From Nocardia mikamii NBRC 108933 (GTDB lineage: Bacteria; Actinomycetota; Actinomycetes; Mycobacteriales; Mycobacteriaceae): a DNA stretch of 64,000 nt. Positions within the stretch are counted from its first letter, which is position 1. Every line of letters begins with the position of its first letter. Positions 19,502 through 28,238 of this stretch are shown piece after piece. The DNA lies in NCBI RefSeq assembly GCF_001613505.1, contig NZ_BDCM01000003.1:62001-126000 (forward strand). The letters are read 5' to 3'. The position numbers and the translations under genes were made by a program. Below the pieces are notes generated by a model. It searched no databases, was not told the DNA's origin, and was given only the letters and a program-made list of their open reading frames with translations.

Positions 19502-20758
19502 ATGGTCGCGGATCGCAGCGAGGCCGGGCTCGCATCCGCGCGACCGGGTACCGCCACGACAACACGGCGTCGGCCCAAGAATCGCAAGGCACAGATCGTG
19601 CGAGTGGCCGCCCGGGCCTTCAGTGAACGCGGCTATCATCCGGTCGGCGTCGACGAGATCGCCGCTGAGGTCGGGATCTCAGGTCCGGCGCTGTACCGGC
19701 ACTTCGCCAACAAGTACGCCCTGCTGGTGGCGGCAGCCGAATCCGGCGCCCAGCAACTTCTCGACGCCGCGCAGGCCGCCGACGCACCCGGACTCGACCC
19801 GAAATCGCGCCTCACCGCACTGATTCGCGCATCGGCCGAACACACCATCGATGTACGCCGCGAGGGCGGCCTGTACCGCTGGGAGCGCCGCTACCTCGAG
19901 CGCGCGGACCGCGCCCGCATCCGGGTGATCTACGACGAACTACAGGCTCTGATCGAATCCGCTGTCGCCGGGCTACGACCGGAGGCGCCGCCGGCCGATG
20001 TCGAACTGCTGTCCACCGGCATGCTCGGCGTGATCGGCAGCATCACCGCCCACCGCACCGCCCTGTCCAATACCCGGCTCACCGACCTGATCCTCGACAT
20101 GTGCTGGTCCATCCTGCACACCGAACTGCCGCCGCTCCCCGACCCCGCGGCCGCGGCCGCCCCGGTGCGCGGACTGCCGCTGAGTTCCAAACGCGAACAG
20201 TTGCTCACCGAGGCGATCCGGATCTTCGGACGCCAGGGCTATCACGAGGCCAGTATCGAGGAGATCGGCGCGGCGGTCGGGATCAACGCCTCGAGCGTCT
20301 ATCGCTACTTCGCGAGTAAATCGGACCTGCTGGCCGCCGCCTTCCATCGCACCGGCGAACGTGTGGCCATCGCCAACTCCGAGGCGCTGGCCGAGGCAAC
20401 CAGTCGCTCCGACGCCGCCCTGCGGATCGCGGCACGCTTCGCGCGACTGACCTTCGCGACCCCGGAGATCCTGCCGGTCTATTTCGCCGAATTCTCGAAT
20501 CTGCCCGCGGCGGATCAGCAGAAGCTGCGTTCGGTGCAGCGGCAGAACGTGCTGGAATGGGCGCATCTGCTCGACGACGATCCGGCCGAGGCCCGTTGCC
20601 GGGTGCATGCGGCCATCGCTCAGGTCGTCGATGTCGGTAGGCGGGTGCGCTTCGAGAATCGGCCCGAACATGTCGCGCGGGTCTGCGCTCTGATGGAAGC
20701 TGTTCTGCTGGGCTGGGATTCGCCACCGGAAACGGCGGCCGAGCCGCGGAAGGCGTAG
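19502..20758 (+). CDS. Two-domain TetR-family transcriptional regulator
   Basis: A 418-residue protein with two TetR N-terminal DNA-binding domains. The first HTH is around residues 45-75 (VGVDEIAAEVGISGPALYRH), and the second around 245-275 (SIEEIGAAVGINASSVYRYF). Each is followed by an all-helical ligand-binding-like region. Most TetR proteins are about 200 residues with one HTH, so this is a tandem fusion of a kind found in actinomycete lipid and steroid regulons. The ATG at 19502 has AGGAGAGG five to six bases upstream and is preferred to an ATG at 19484. Neighbours suggest control of the divergent crotonase and perhaps the convergent aldehyde dehydrogenase homologue. Confidence 0.92.
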   Translation: MVADRSEAGLASARPGTATTTRRRPKNRKAQIVRVAARAFSERGYHPVGVDEIAAEVGISGPALYRHFANKYALLVAAAESGAQQLLDAAQAADAPGLDPKSRLTALIRASAEHTIDVRREGGLYRWERRYLERADRARIRVIYDELQALIESAVAGLRPEAPPADVELLSTGMLGVIGSITAHRTALSNTRLTDLILDMCWSILHTELPPLPDPAAAAAPVRGLPLSSKREQLLTEAIRIFGRQGYHEASIEEIGAAVGINASSVYRYFASKSDLLAAAFHRTGERVAIANSEALAEATSRSDAALRIAARFARLTFATPEILPVYFAEFSNLPAADQQKLRSVQRQNVLEWAHLLDDDPAEARCRVHAAIAQVVDVGRRVRFENRPEHVARVCALMEAVLLGWDSPPETAAEPRKA

Positions 20759-20777
20759 CGACTTCACAGCCGCGCCG

Positions 20778-22250
20778 CTACAGCCGGCTGTGTCGCATTC
20801 GGAAGACAGCGCGAGTGAACCGCAGGTGGCGCGGATGGCGGTCGAAACTCGACAGGTCGACCGGCGCGCGATAACGCTTCTCCGCGATGGCGAGCGTGCG
20901 GCTGAATTCGCGTAGTCCGGCCGCGCCGTGGGTATGTCCCTGTCCGTACTCGCCGACACCGCCGAAAGGCAGGGCCGGGTTGGCGGCGTACGCCATCGTC
21001 GAATTCACGGTCACCACACCGGTTCTGATGCGTTCGGCGAATTCGTCGACACCACGCACGTCGCGGGTGAATATGGAGACTGCCAACCCCTGGTCGGCGG
21101 CGTTGATGCGCTCGATCGCCTCGTGGATGTCCGCCACCCGGTTTACGATCAGCACCGGGCCGACCGCCTCGGCGGTGATCGCCAGGCTGTCCTCGGGCAC
21201 ATCGGTCAGCACGATCGGCTCGATGTACGGCTCGCGAATCGATTCCAGACCGCCCACCACGGCCCGGCCGCCGCGCGCGATCGCATCCTTGACCTGCCGC
21301 CGTACCCCGTCGACCTGCGACTCGACGATCATCGGACCGTAGGAAGCCTTGCGGTCCGCGCCGGGCCGCAGTGAACGCGCCTGCGCGACAACGCGTTCCA
21401 GAAACGGCTCGTACACCGAGTCGGCAACGTAGGCACGCTGGATTCCGGCCGGACTCTGCCCCGCGTTCGACATCGCTCCGAAAACCGCTGCCTCCGCGGC
21501 GGTATCGAGTTTGGCGTCGACGTGCACGATCATCGTGCCCTTGCCGGCCTTCTCGACCACCACCGGGGTCAGGGTGGGAGCGCACAATTCGATGACCTCA
21601 CGGGCGCCGGCCTCGGAACCGGCGTAGGCGACCTTGCCCACCCGAGCACGGCACAATTCGGCACTGGTGGAGCTGTTTCCGGTGATCGTCTGCAGCACAG
21701 GCTTGTTCGGGGCCAGCGCGGCCCAGCTGTCGGCCAGCCACATCCCGACCCCCGGGGTGAGCTCACTGGGTTTGAACACCACCGCGTTGCCGGCCGCCAT
21801 CGCATAGGCGATCGAACCCATCGGGGTGAAGACCGGATTGTGCGGCGAACCGAGCACGCCGACCACGCCCAGCGGCAGATAACCGACCGAGGCGCGCTGA
21901 TTGCGGGTCAGCCAGGTCGAGGCGAGTCTGCCTCGGCCCAAGAACTTTTCGGCGTTGCGCGCAGCCCAGTTCAGATGTTCGACCGCGAGCATGATCTCGA
22001 TGGCAGCATCGACCTTCGGCTTACCGGTTTCGGTGCAGACCAGTTCGGCGAGCTGACCCGCATTGCGCGTAATACTGCGCTTCCAATCCAGCAGCCACCG
22101 CTTCCGGCCGGCGAATCCGATTGCCGCCCACCACGTCTCGGCCGATCCGGCGGCACGCACGACATCGGTGACAGCAGCGGCGTCCATAATCGGATATTCC
22201 CCGATGAGCTCGCCGGTGCGTGGATCATGGGACTTCAGCATCTCGGCCAT
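20778..22250 (-). CDS. Aldehyde dehydrogenase homologue lacking the catalytic cysteine
   Basis: A 490-residue protein of the NAD(P)-dependent ALDH superfamily with a full-length fold: the nucleotide-binding VVFKPSELTPGVG, the general-base region TPVVVEKAGKGTMIV (Glu at 233) and the C-terminal NPALPFGGVGEYGQGHTHG. The motif that normally reads GQxC is GQSP: Pro267 replaces the nucleophile and lies exactly 34 residues after Glu233, the same spacing as in active ALDHs. The codon is a clean CCG and the frame is intact on both sides, so this is not a frameshift artefact. Thioester chemistry is therefore not expected; a binding, structural or altered catalytic role is possible. The start at 22250 has GAGAGGGTGG upstream. 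Confidence 0.9.
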   Translation of the reverse strand: MAEMLKSHDPRTGELIGEYPIMDAAAVTDVVRAAGSAETWWAAIGFAGRKRWLLDWKRSITRNAGQLAELVCTETGKPKVDAAIEIMLAVEHLNWAARNAEKFLGRGRLASTWLTRNQRASVGYLPLGVVGVLGSPHNPVFTPMGSIAYAMAAGNAVVFKPSELTPGVGMWLADSWAALAPNKPVLQTITGNSSTSAELCRARVGKVAYAGSEAGAREVIELCAPTLTPVVVEKAGKGTMIVHVDAKLDTAAEAAVFGAMSNAGQSPAGIQRAYVADSVYEPFLERVVAQARSLRPGADRKASYGPMIVESQVDGVRRQVKDAIARGGRAVVGGLESIREPYIEPIVLTDVPEDSLAITAEAVGPVLIVNRVADIHEAIERINAADQGLAVSIFTRDVRGVDEFAERIRTGVVTVNSTMAYAANPALPFGGVGEYGQGHTHGAAGLREFSRTLAIAEKRYRAPVDLSSFDRHPRHLRFTRAVFRMRHSRL

Positions 22251-22713
22251 TGGCCACCCTCTCGCCGGCGGAGACCTCGGCATTCGTTCGACGTGTGCAC
22301 CGGCAGCGGGCGGGCGACGATGCCGCGGACGGGTGCGGACGAATCGGACCCGCCTCCCTGCTCGCCAGACTATGGTGCGACCCGTCGGCCGACAACAACC
22401 ACGATCATCCCACGAACCGCGCGGTCTGCGCCCCCACCAGCGGGGATGACAACCTACACCGGACCCACCCCGCGAATGTGATCAAAACCACACCTCACCC
22501 GTGGCGGCGTACCCCTCCCGGACCCGCTTTCCAGCAAAAGACAACGCCATGTTTCAGATAACGGTAGAAAGACTCGTGGCGCCGCCCCGGCGCCCGGGCC
22601 TGCGCGGCAGCTCGAGGAAGTAACATCGCGCCCGGTGGAAGGTATCCATCAACCGGGGCGACGATCAGCGTTCCGGACAATCCGGTCGCGGCCCGGCCGA
22701 TAGTGGAGAGTTG
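22251..22713. other. Intergenic region upstream of the ABC exporter operon
   Basis: This 463-bp stretch separates divergent genes and contains no supportable gene. A 61-codon minus-strand frame (22495-22680) has neither motif nor ribosome-binding site. The composition turns AT-richer around 22470-22585 (TGATCAAAACC, GTTTCAGATAACGG), the most likely place for the exporter promoter. I see no clear operator. Confidence 0.4.
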
Positions 22714-23778
22714 ATGCCGAGTTTGGACAGCACAGGATCACACACACCGCGTGAGGGTTCGGAGTCCACTGCGGCAACGTCCGGGGCTACCGACGCGGTA
22801 ACTGCTGGCGCCACTGCGGGTGGTCCCGGCGCCGACCCCGCGGTCATGGTCGACGACGTCCACAAATCCTTCGGCGAGGTCCAGGCGCTACAGGGAATCA
22901 GCTTCACGGCCGCGCGGGCCTCGATACTCGGCATTCTCGGCCCCAACGGCGCCGGCAAGACGACGATGGTAAAGGTCCTGTCCACGTTGCTGCGGCCCGA
23001 TTCGGGTAGCGCGTCGGTTGCCGGACACGACGTGGTCGGCGATGCCGCCGGGGTGCGGCGTTCGATCATGATGACCGGGCAGTATGCGGCGTTGGACGAG
23101 AACCTGTCCGGGCGCGAGAATCTGGAGCTGTTCGGGCGGTTGATGGGGCTGCCCAAGAAGGACGCCCGCCGCCGCGCCGACACGTTGCTCGAGGAGTTCG
23201 ATCTGGTCGGCGCCGGGAAGCGTGCGGTGCGGCACTATTCCGGCGGTATGCGCCGCCGGGTCGACATCGCGTGTGGGCTGGTGGTGCGGCCGGAGGTGGT
23301 GTTCCTCGACGAGCCGACCACCGGCCTGGATCCGCGCAGCCGCCAGGGCGTGTGGGATCTCGTCAACGCGCTCAAACAACAGGGCATCACAGTGCTGCTG
23401 ACCACCCAGTATTTGGAAGAGGCCGATGTCCTCAGCGACAACATCATCGTCATCGACAAGGGCACGGTGATCGCCGAGGGCACCGCCGATGAACTCAAAG
23501 AGAAGACCGGCGGCAGTTACTGCGAGGTGGTTCCGCTGGACCCGACGCAGTTGCGGCAGGCGGTGACGGCGCTGGGCGAGCTGGTGCCCGAGGCGTTCCG
23601 GCACGAATTCGCCGGTGACCGGATCTCCATTCCTGCTCCGGACGGGGCGAGCACCCTTGCGGAGGCCGTGCGCCGCCTCGACGCCGCCGGACTGGAACTG
23701 GCCGACATCGCGCTGCGGCGGCCGTCGCTCGACGACGTATTCCTGTCCATCACCGGACATTCGGGCGGACAGCAGTGA
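22714..23778 (+). CDS. ABC exporter ATP-binding protein, DrrA family
   Basis: A 354-residue ATPase of the daunorubicin-resistance (DrrA) type. After a 45-residue Ser/Thr/Gly/Ala-rich leader come Walker A GPNGAGKTTM (about 76-85), the signature YSGGMRRR (about 173-180) and Walker B VVFLDEPTTGLDPRSR (about 195-210), followed by the H-loop region VLLTTQYLEEAD and a DrrA-type C-terminal extension. It energises export through the two permeases encoded downstream. The ATG at 22714 has GGAG upstream and is chosen over the TTG directly before it. The 3' end overlaps the next gene by 4 bp (GTGA). Confidence 0.94.
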   Translation: MPSLDSTGSHTPREGSESTAATSGATDAVTAGATAGGPGADPAVMVDDVHKSFGEVQALQGISFTAARASILGILGPNGAGKTTMVKVLSTLLRPDSGSASVAGHDVVGDAAGVRRSIMMTGQYAALDENLSGRENLELFGRLMGLPKKDARRRADTLLEEFDLVGAGKRAVRHYSGGMRRRVDIACGLVVRPEVVFLDEPTTGLDPRSRQGVWDLVNALKQQGITVLLTTQYLEEADVLSDNIIVIDKGTVIAEGTADELKEKTGGSYCEVVPLDPTQLRQAVTALGELVPEAFRHEFAGDRISIPAPDGASTLAEAVRRLDAAGLELADIALRRPSLDDVFLSITGHSGGQQ

Positions 23779-24581
23779 GCGCACCGACGGCCGAGACCCA
23801 ACTGTTCGACCAGTTGCCCGTGGCGCGGATCTCCGGTTTCGCGCAGTGGCGGGCGCTGACCGGGCGGATCGTGTACACGATGGCGACCAAGGGTGAGCTG
23901 GTTGTCGCGGTGATCACCCCGCTGGTGTTCACCCTCGGTTTCTACCTTCCTCTGCGCTTCGTCATGCAGGTCAAAGGCATCGATTACGCGCAGTTCGTGA
24001 TGCCGATCATCGTGTTGCAGACGATGTCGTTCACGATGATGTCGAATGCGCAGATCGCCGCGTTCGAGGCCATGACCGGACTGCACAGCCGCCTGCAAAC
24101 CATGCCGATCGGCCCGATGGTGCCGTTGACCTCCCGCATCTGCGCCGGCCTGGTGCGCTCGGTGACCTCCCTGATCGCGGCCCTACTCTTCGGGTACATG
24201 ATCGGGTTCCGGTTCACCGCCGGAATCGGACAGGCCGTGCTGTTCTGCGTCTTCTCCCTTGCCGTGGGCACCGTGCTGGCCATCGGCGCCGATGGATTGG
24301 GCAGTCTCACCAAGAGCCCGGAATCGTTGAGTCAGGCACTGACGCTGCCGACCCTGATCTTGGGCATGCTGTCCTGCGGATTCGTTCCGGAAGCGGGATT
24401 CCCGGAATGGGTTCGGCCCTTCGCGCGCAATCAGCCGGTCTCGCAGTTCTCGTTCGCGCTGCGGGATATGGCCGCGGACGGGGTGAGCTGGCACGTCTTG
24501 TGGGTGCCGCTGGTGTGGTTGGCCGTGCTGGCGGTGGCGTTCGTGCCGCTGGCGGTGTGGGCGAGTGTGAGGCGATCGTGA
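23775..24581 (+). CDS. ABC-2 type exporter permease, DrrB-like
   Basis: A 268-residue membrane subunit with six predicted TM helices, including LVVAVITPLVFTLGFYLPL, VTSLIAALLFGYMIGF and VLFCVFSLAVGTVLAIGADG. The EAGFPEWVRPFARNQPVSQF segment before the last helix is typical of ABC-2 permeases of the DrrB group. It starts at GTG 23775, inside the ATPase stop, and its own stop overlaps the next permease start (GTGA at 24578-24581). It probably forms a heterodimer with that second permease. Confidence 0.92.
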   Translation: MSAPTAETQLFDQLPVARISGFAQWRALTGRIVYTMATKGELVVAVITPLVFTLGFYLPLRFVMQVKGIDYAQFVMPIIVLQTMSFTMMSNAQIAAFEAMTGLHSRLQTMPIGPMVPLTSRICAGLVRSVTSLIAALLFGYMIGFRFTAGIGQAVLFCVFSLAVGTVLAIGADGLGSLTKSPESLSQALTLPTLILGMLSCGFVPEAGFPEWVRPFARNQPVSQFSFALRDMAADGVSWHVLWVPLVWLAVLAVAFVPLAVWASVRRS

Positions 24582-25444
24582 GCAGTCTGGCCATCGAAAC
24601 GAACGCGGTCCCCGCTGAGGCCGCCGGCTGGAGCGCGCCGCTGCCCGCGGTCGCGCCGAGTTCGGAACGAGCGGTGTCGACCTGGGCCCGGCACAGCCTG
24701 ATCCAGTGCAAGCGGTTGCTGACGGGCTGGGCGCGCGACCCGGCGACCACCGTGCAGACGTTGATCTATCCGGCGCTGACCCTGCTGATGTTCCGGATCG
24801 TGCTCGGCGACACGATCACTCAGGTCACCGGCATGCCCAGCGTGTACGGCACGGTCCCGATGATCACCCTCGTCGCCGCCATGTCGGGCGCGGTGGTCAG
24901 CGCGCTCGGCTTCAAAACCGAGAAGCAGACCGGCCTGCTGGGCCGGTTCTGGACCATGCCGATCCATCGCGCCGCGGGACTCACCGGACGGCTGCTGGCC
25001 GAGGCCATCCGCGTGCTGATCACCACGCTGTTCGTGCTCGTCGTCGGTGTCTGCATCGGATTCCGGTTCTGGAACGGCCCGCTGGCCTCATTGGCCATGA
25101 TCGCCATCCCGGTAATGTTCGGCGTGGGCTTCGCGGTGATGGTGACCGCCCTGGCCACCGTCTCCGAGGGCGTGATGCTGGTCAACATCATCGCCATCAT
25201 CAACACCTTGCTGCTGTTCTTCAACTCCGGCTTCGTCCCCGTCTTCGCCTACCCCACGTGGCTGCAGAAGGCCGTCGAGAACCAGCCGATGAGTACCGCG
25301 ATCGACGCGATGCGCGGGCTGTGCTGGGACGGCCCGATCGCCTCGCCGCTGCTGAAGACAGTGGCCTGGGTGCTGGGAATGATCCTGGTCTTCGGATACC
25401 CCGCGATCCGCGGTTACCAGCGGGCGGCCGAAACAGGGGCATGA
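24578..25444 (+). CDS. ABC-2 type exporter permease, DrrB-like (second subunit)
   Basis: A 288-residue permease with about six TM helices (LIYPALTLLMFRIVLG, AVVSALGFKTEKQTG, VLITTLFVLVVGVCIGF, VMLVNIIAIINTLLLFFNSG). The FVPVFAYPTWLQKAVENQPM motif matches the preceding paralogue and the DrrB family. I place the start at GTG 24578, coupled to the previous stop; upstream in-frame codons are a shadow of that gene. The A-B-B layout resembles exporters for amphipathic drugs or glycolipids. The cargo is unknown. A MerR regulator gene converges from the right and may control the operon. Confidence 0.92.
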   Translation: MSSLAIETNAVPAEAAGWSAPLPAVAPSSERAVSTWARHSLIQCKRLLTGWARDPATTVQTLIYPALTLLMFRIVLGDTITQVTGMPSVYGTVPMITLVAAMSGAVVSALGFKTEKQTGLLGRFWTMPIHRAAGLTGRLLAEAIRVLITTLFVLVVGVCIGFRFWNGPLASLAMIAIPVMFGVGFAVMVTALATVSEGVMLVNIIAIINTLLLFFNSGFVPVFAYPTWLQKAVENQPMSTAIDAMRGLCWDGPIASPLLKTVAWVLGMILVFGYPAIRGYQRAAETGA

Positions 25445-25451
25445 ACCACGA

Positions 25452-25826
25452 CTAAAACGCCATGCGGGCGCACCCACGCAGCTCGCCGATGTAGGTGGAC
25501 ATGGCGTCGCGGTTGCGGGTCAGCAGCTCGATGCGTTGGGTGAGGCGGTCGCGCTGGTGTTCCAAGGCGGCGATGATCTCCGGTGTCGCATCGGCGAAAT
25601 GGATATCTCGCGGGTCGTCCAGGCACGGCAGGATCTGTTTGATGATCCGGGTCGGCAGGCCCGCGTCCAACAGGCCGCGGATGTGGACAACCTGGTCGAC
25701 CAGGCGGTCGTCGTAGTCTCGATAGCCGTTGGCGCAGCGCCGAACTCGGATGAGTCCCTGTTCCTCGTAGTAGCGCAACAGCCGCGGGGAGGTCTCGGTT
25801 CGCTTCGCCAACTCGCCGATCCGCAT
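25452..25826 (-). CDS. MerR-family transcriptional regulator
   Basis: A 124-residue regulator that starts with the MerR winged helix MRIGELAKRTETSPRLLRYY, followed by the wing residues NGYRDYDD. A dimerisation coiled coil covers about residues 80-115 (EIIAALEHQRDRLTQRIELL). A single C-terminal Cys and the absence of the Cys pattern of metal sensors argue for a small-molecule or redox cue. It sits between the exporter operon (convergent) and a deacetylase-like gene (divergent) and could regulate either by untwisting a long-spacer promoter. Confidence 0.93.
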   Translation of the reverse strand: MRIGELAKRTETSPRLLRYYEEQGLIRVRRCANGYRDYDDRLVDQVVHIRGLLDAGLPTRIIKQILPCLDDPRDIHFADATPEIIAALEHQRDRLTQRIELLTRNRDAMSTYIGELRGCARMAF

Positions 25827-25852
25827 ATGCCCTACCTCACAACGAATTCCGA

Positions 25853-25874
25853 TTGACTTTCACATCAATGTCAA
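25853..25874. promoter_or_regulatory. Candidate MerR operator/promoter dyad
   Basis: TTGAC-N12-GTCAA forms a 22-bp dyad between the divergent MerR gene and the deacetylase-like gene. TTGAC could also serve as the -35 of a rightward promoter with TGATAC as a distant -10. The long spacing is what MerR-type activation would require. Functional assignment is inference. Confidence 0.4.
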
Positions 25875-25892
25875 CGTTCGATGATACCGGGC

Positions 25893-26753
25893 ATGAGCAA
25901 GGACATCACGCTGTACGACTACTCCCCCATCACCGAGCGGGGGCCGATCCACTGGCCGGACGGCAAGCGAGTCGCGTTCTATGTCGGGCTGAATATCGAA
26001 CATTTCTACGTCGATCTGCCGGGCACCGCGACCTACGACGGCACCACCACCCTGACCCCGGACGCACTGAACTACGGCTGGCGCGACTACGGGCCGCGGG
26101 TCGGCATCTGGCGGCAGATCCAACTGCTGGACAAGTACGGTATCCGCGCCAGCGCGCTGTTGAATTCCGATGTGGGAGAGCGCTACCCGCAGATCATCGC
26201 GGCCGGCAAGGAACGCGGCTGGGATTGGCTGGCCCACGGCAGCAGCAACAGCCATCTGCATTCCGGGCTCTCGGTGGAGCAGGAGCGCCGGGCATTGACC
26301 GATATCGTCACCACCATCGAAAAGACCACCGGCCGTCGCCCGCGCGGCTGGATGGGCCCGGGTCTCACCGAGACCTTCCACACGCCGGAACTTTTGGCCG
26401 AACTGGGGCTGGAATACGTACTCGACTGGACCAACGACGACCAGCCCTATCGGTTGAATGTGCCCGGGATGCTCAGCGTTCCTTATTCGGTGGAGCTCAA
26501 CGATATCGGCATTTTCGTCACCAAGGGCCTGACCGGACCCGATTTCGTACGCATGGTCCGAGACCAGGTCGACCAGCTTCACGCCGACTCCGCCGACAGT
26601 GGACGCGTCATGGCCCTGGCCCTGCACCCCTTCATCACCGGGCAGGCGTTCCGGCATCGCTACCTGGACGAGGCCCTCGATTATGTGGTGAATCATCCGG
26701 GCGTATGGGTCACCACCAGCGACGATATCGCCACGCACTACCAGCGGACGTAG
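25893..26753 (+). CDS. Polysaccharide deacetylase family protein (PuuE/allantoinase-like)
   Basis: A 286-residue NodB-homology hydrolase, cytosolic, with no signal peptide. The motif GWDWLAHGSSNSHLHSGLS holds the metal-binding-type His residues, and RGWMGPGLTETFHTPELLAE and ALALHPFITGQAFRHRYL are later family motifs with a conserved His. The acidic DxD-type residue expected in motif 1 is replaced by NIEHFYVD. The closest architecture I know is the PuuE-type allantoinase and related amidohydrolases rather than chitin or peptidoglycan deacetylases. The substrate is unproven. The start is ATG 25893; ATG 25881 would add four residues. It is divergent from the MerR gene. Confidence 0.82.
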   Translation: MSKDITLYDYSPITERGPIHWPDGKRVAFYVGLNIEHFYVDLPGTATYDGTTTLTPDALNYGWRDYGPRVGIWRQIQLLDKYGIRASALLNSDVGERYPQIIAAGKERGWDWLAHGSSNSHLHSGLSVEQERRALTDIVTTIEKTTGRRPRGWMGPGLTETFHTPELLAELGLEYVLDWTNDDQPYRLNVPGMLSVPYSVELNDIGIFVTKGLTGPDFVRMVRDQVDQLHADSADSGRVMALALHPFITGQAFRHRYLDEALDYVVNHPGVWVTTSDDIATHYQRT

Positions 26754-26877
26754 ACGGGCGTCACCGAATCCCTCGCGGCGGACGAACCGTGACCGCAGAT
26801 CTTCGAGTTTTCATCGTCAGGACAGTGCTCACCGGCATGCCGCGGTGGTGCCCGAGACCGCAGCTCGGCGGATTCGA

Positions 26878-28125
26878 TCAGTTCGCGGTCACCGTCAAAT
26901 AGATCAGCACCAGGTTCAGGGCGGCGACGATGGCGGCAATCACCCAGGCTGCTGTGGTCGTCGCCCGGTGGTTGACCTCCGCGCCCATCAGCACCCGATC
27001 GCCGGTGAACCGCACCAGCGGGATCAGCGCGAAGGGGATGCCGAAGGACAACACCACCTGGGAGACGATCAGGGCGCGCGTCGGGTCCACCCCGGCGGCG
27101 AGGATGAGCAGGGCGGGAATGAGGGTCACCACGCGCCGAAACAGCAGCGGGATCTTTCGCCGCAGCAGCCCGTCCATGATCATCGCGCCGGCGTAGGCGC
27201 CCACGGAGGTGGAGGCGAGACCGGAGGCCAGCAGAGCTACGGCAAGCAGTAGGGCGGCCCAGGGCCCCAGCACTTCCCGGACCGCGGCGTGTGCGGATTC
27301 GATCGAATCGATATCGCGGCCGCCGAGGGTGGCGGCGGCCATCAACAGCATGGCCAGGTTGACCGCACCGGCGATCACCATCGCCAGCCCTACGTCCAGC
27401 CGGGTGGCGCGCAGCAGCCGGCTGCGGTATGGGCCCGGTTCGGTTCGGCCGTGCCGGTCTCGGGTGAGGCCGGAATGCAGGTAAATGGCATGCGGCATCA
27501 CCGTGGCGCCGATCATCGCGGCGGCCAGCAGCACGCTCTGGGCCCCGTCGAAGCGCGGGACCAACCCACCCACGACGCCGGACGGCGAGGGCGGGGAGAT
27601 CACCACACCGGCCAGGAATCCGATCGCGATGATTGCCAGCAGGCCGATGATGACCCGCTCGAACGGTTGCTGCCCGCGGTGGTTCTGCACCGCCAGCAGA
27701 CCCATCGAGACGATCCCGGTGATTACCCCGCCGAGCAGCAGGGGCAAATCGAACAGCAGATTGAGCGCGATGGCGCCACCCACCACCTCGGCGAGATCGG
27801 TGGCCATCGCGGTCAATTCGGCCTGCGCCCAGAAGGCCAGCCGTACCGGCCGGCCGGCCCGCTCCCGCACGATCTCCGGCAGCGAACGACCGGTCACCAC
27901 ACCGAGTTTCGCCGACAGGTACTGCACCAGCGCCGCCATCGCATTCGCCATGACGACGACCCACACCAGCAGATAGCCGTACTGGGCGCCGGCACTGATA
28001 TTGGATGCCACATTGCCAGGGTCGACATAGGCGATCGCCGCCACGAACGCCGGACCCAGCAGCACCGCGACCGACCGCAGCCGGAAGCGGATCGTCGTCC
28101 GGGGCGTGATGGCGATCGTGTCCAT
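26878..28125 (-). CDS. mntH: Nramp-family divalent metal transporter (MntH-like)
   Basis: A 415-residue proton-coupled Mn(II)/Fe(II) importer of the inner membrane with about eleven TM helices. The TM1 metal-binding motif DPGN (residues 35-38) and the TM6 motif MPHAIYLHS (near 211) are intact, so transport should be functional. An AT-rich promoter region (AAAATAGTTTACGGGTTG) lies directly upstream of the ATG at 28125. It contains an imperfect dyad with GTTTACGG and CCGAAC arms, a possible MntR- or Fur-type site, though it does not match the IdeR box seen near base 1350. It has no operon partner; a perfect hairpin separates it from the mycolyltransferase gene. Confidence 0.93.
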   Translation of the reverse strand: MDTIAITPRTTIRFRLRSVAVLLGPAFVAAIAYVDPGNVASNISAGAQYGYLLVWVVVMANAMAALVQYLSAKLGVVTGRSLPEIVRERAGRPVRLAFWAQAELTAMATDLAEVVGGAIALNLLFDLPLLLGGVITGIVSMGLLAVQNHRGQQPFERVIIGLLAIIAIGFLAGVVISPPSPSGVVGGLVPRFDGAQSVLLAAAMIGATVMPHAIYLHSGLTRDRHGRTEPGPYRSRLLRATRLDVGLAMVIAGAVNLAMLLMAAATLGGRDIDSIESAHAAVREVLGPWAALLLAVALLASGLASTSVGAYAGAMIMDGLLRRKIPLLFRRVVTLIPALLILAAGVDPTRALIVSQVVLSFGIPFALIPLVRFTGDRVLMGAEVNHRATTTAAWVIAAIVAALNLVLIYLTVTAN

Positions 28126-28180
28126 GAAAAATAGTTTACGGGTTGCCGAACTTTTCGATGAGTCATCCCTGCTGAAACGG

Positions 28181-28220
28181 CGAACCCGCCCCGATCGCTC
28201 ACGCGATCGGGGCGGGTTCG
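28181..28220 (-). terminator. Perfect hairpin terminator after the mycolyltransferase gene
   Basis: An 18-bp perfect inverted repeat starting CGAACCCGCCCCGATCGC (28181-28198 and 28203-28220) with a 4-nt loop, located 18 bp after the mycolyltransferase stop and before the mntH promoter. It keeps transcription from the NRPS/mycolyltransferase side out of mntH. Confidence 0.9.
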
Positions 28221-28238
28221 ATGATTCGTACGGGGCGG

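Noticed and set aside
22495..22680. A 61-codon minus-strand frame in the exporter promoter region
   Set aside because: No ribosome-binding site, no motif, and it covers the AT-rich segment that more likely holds the promoter.
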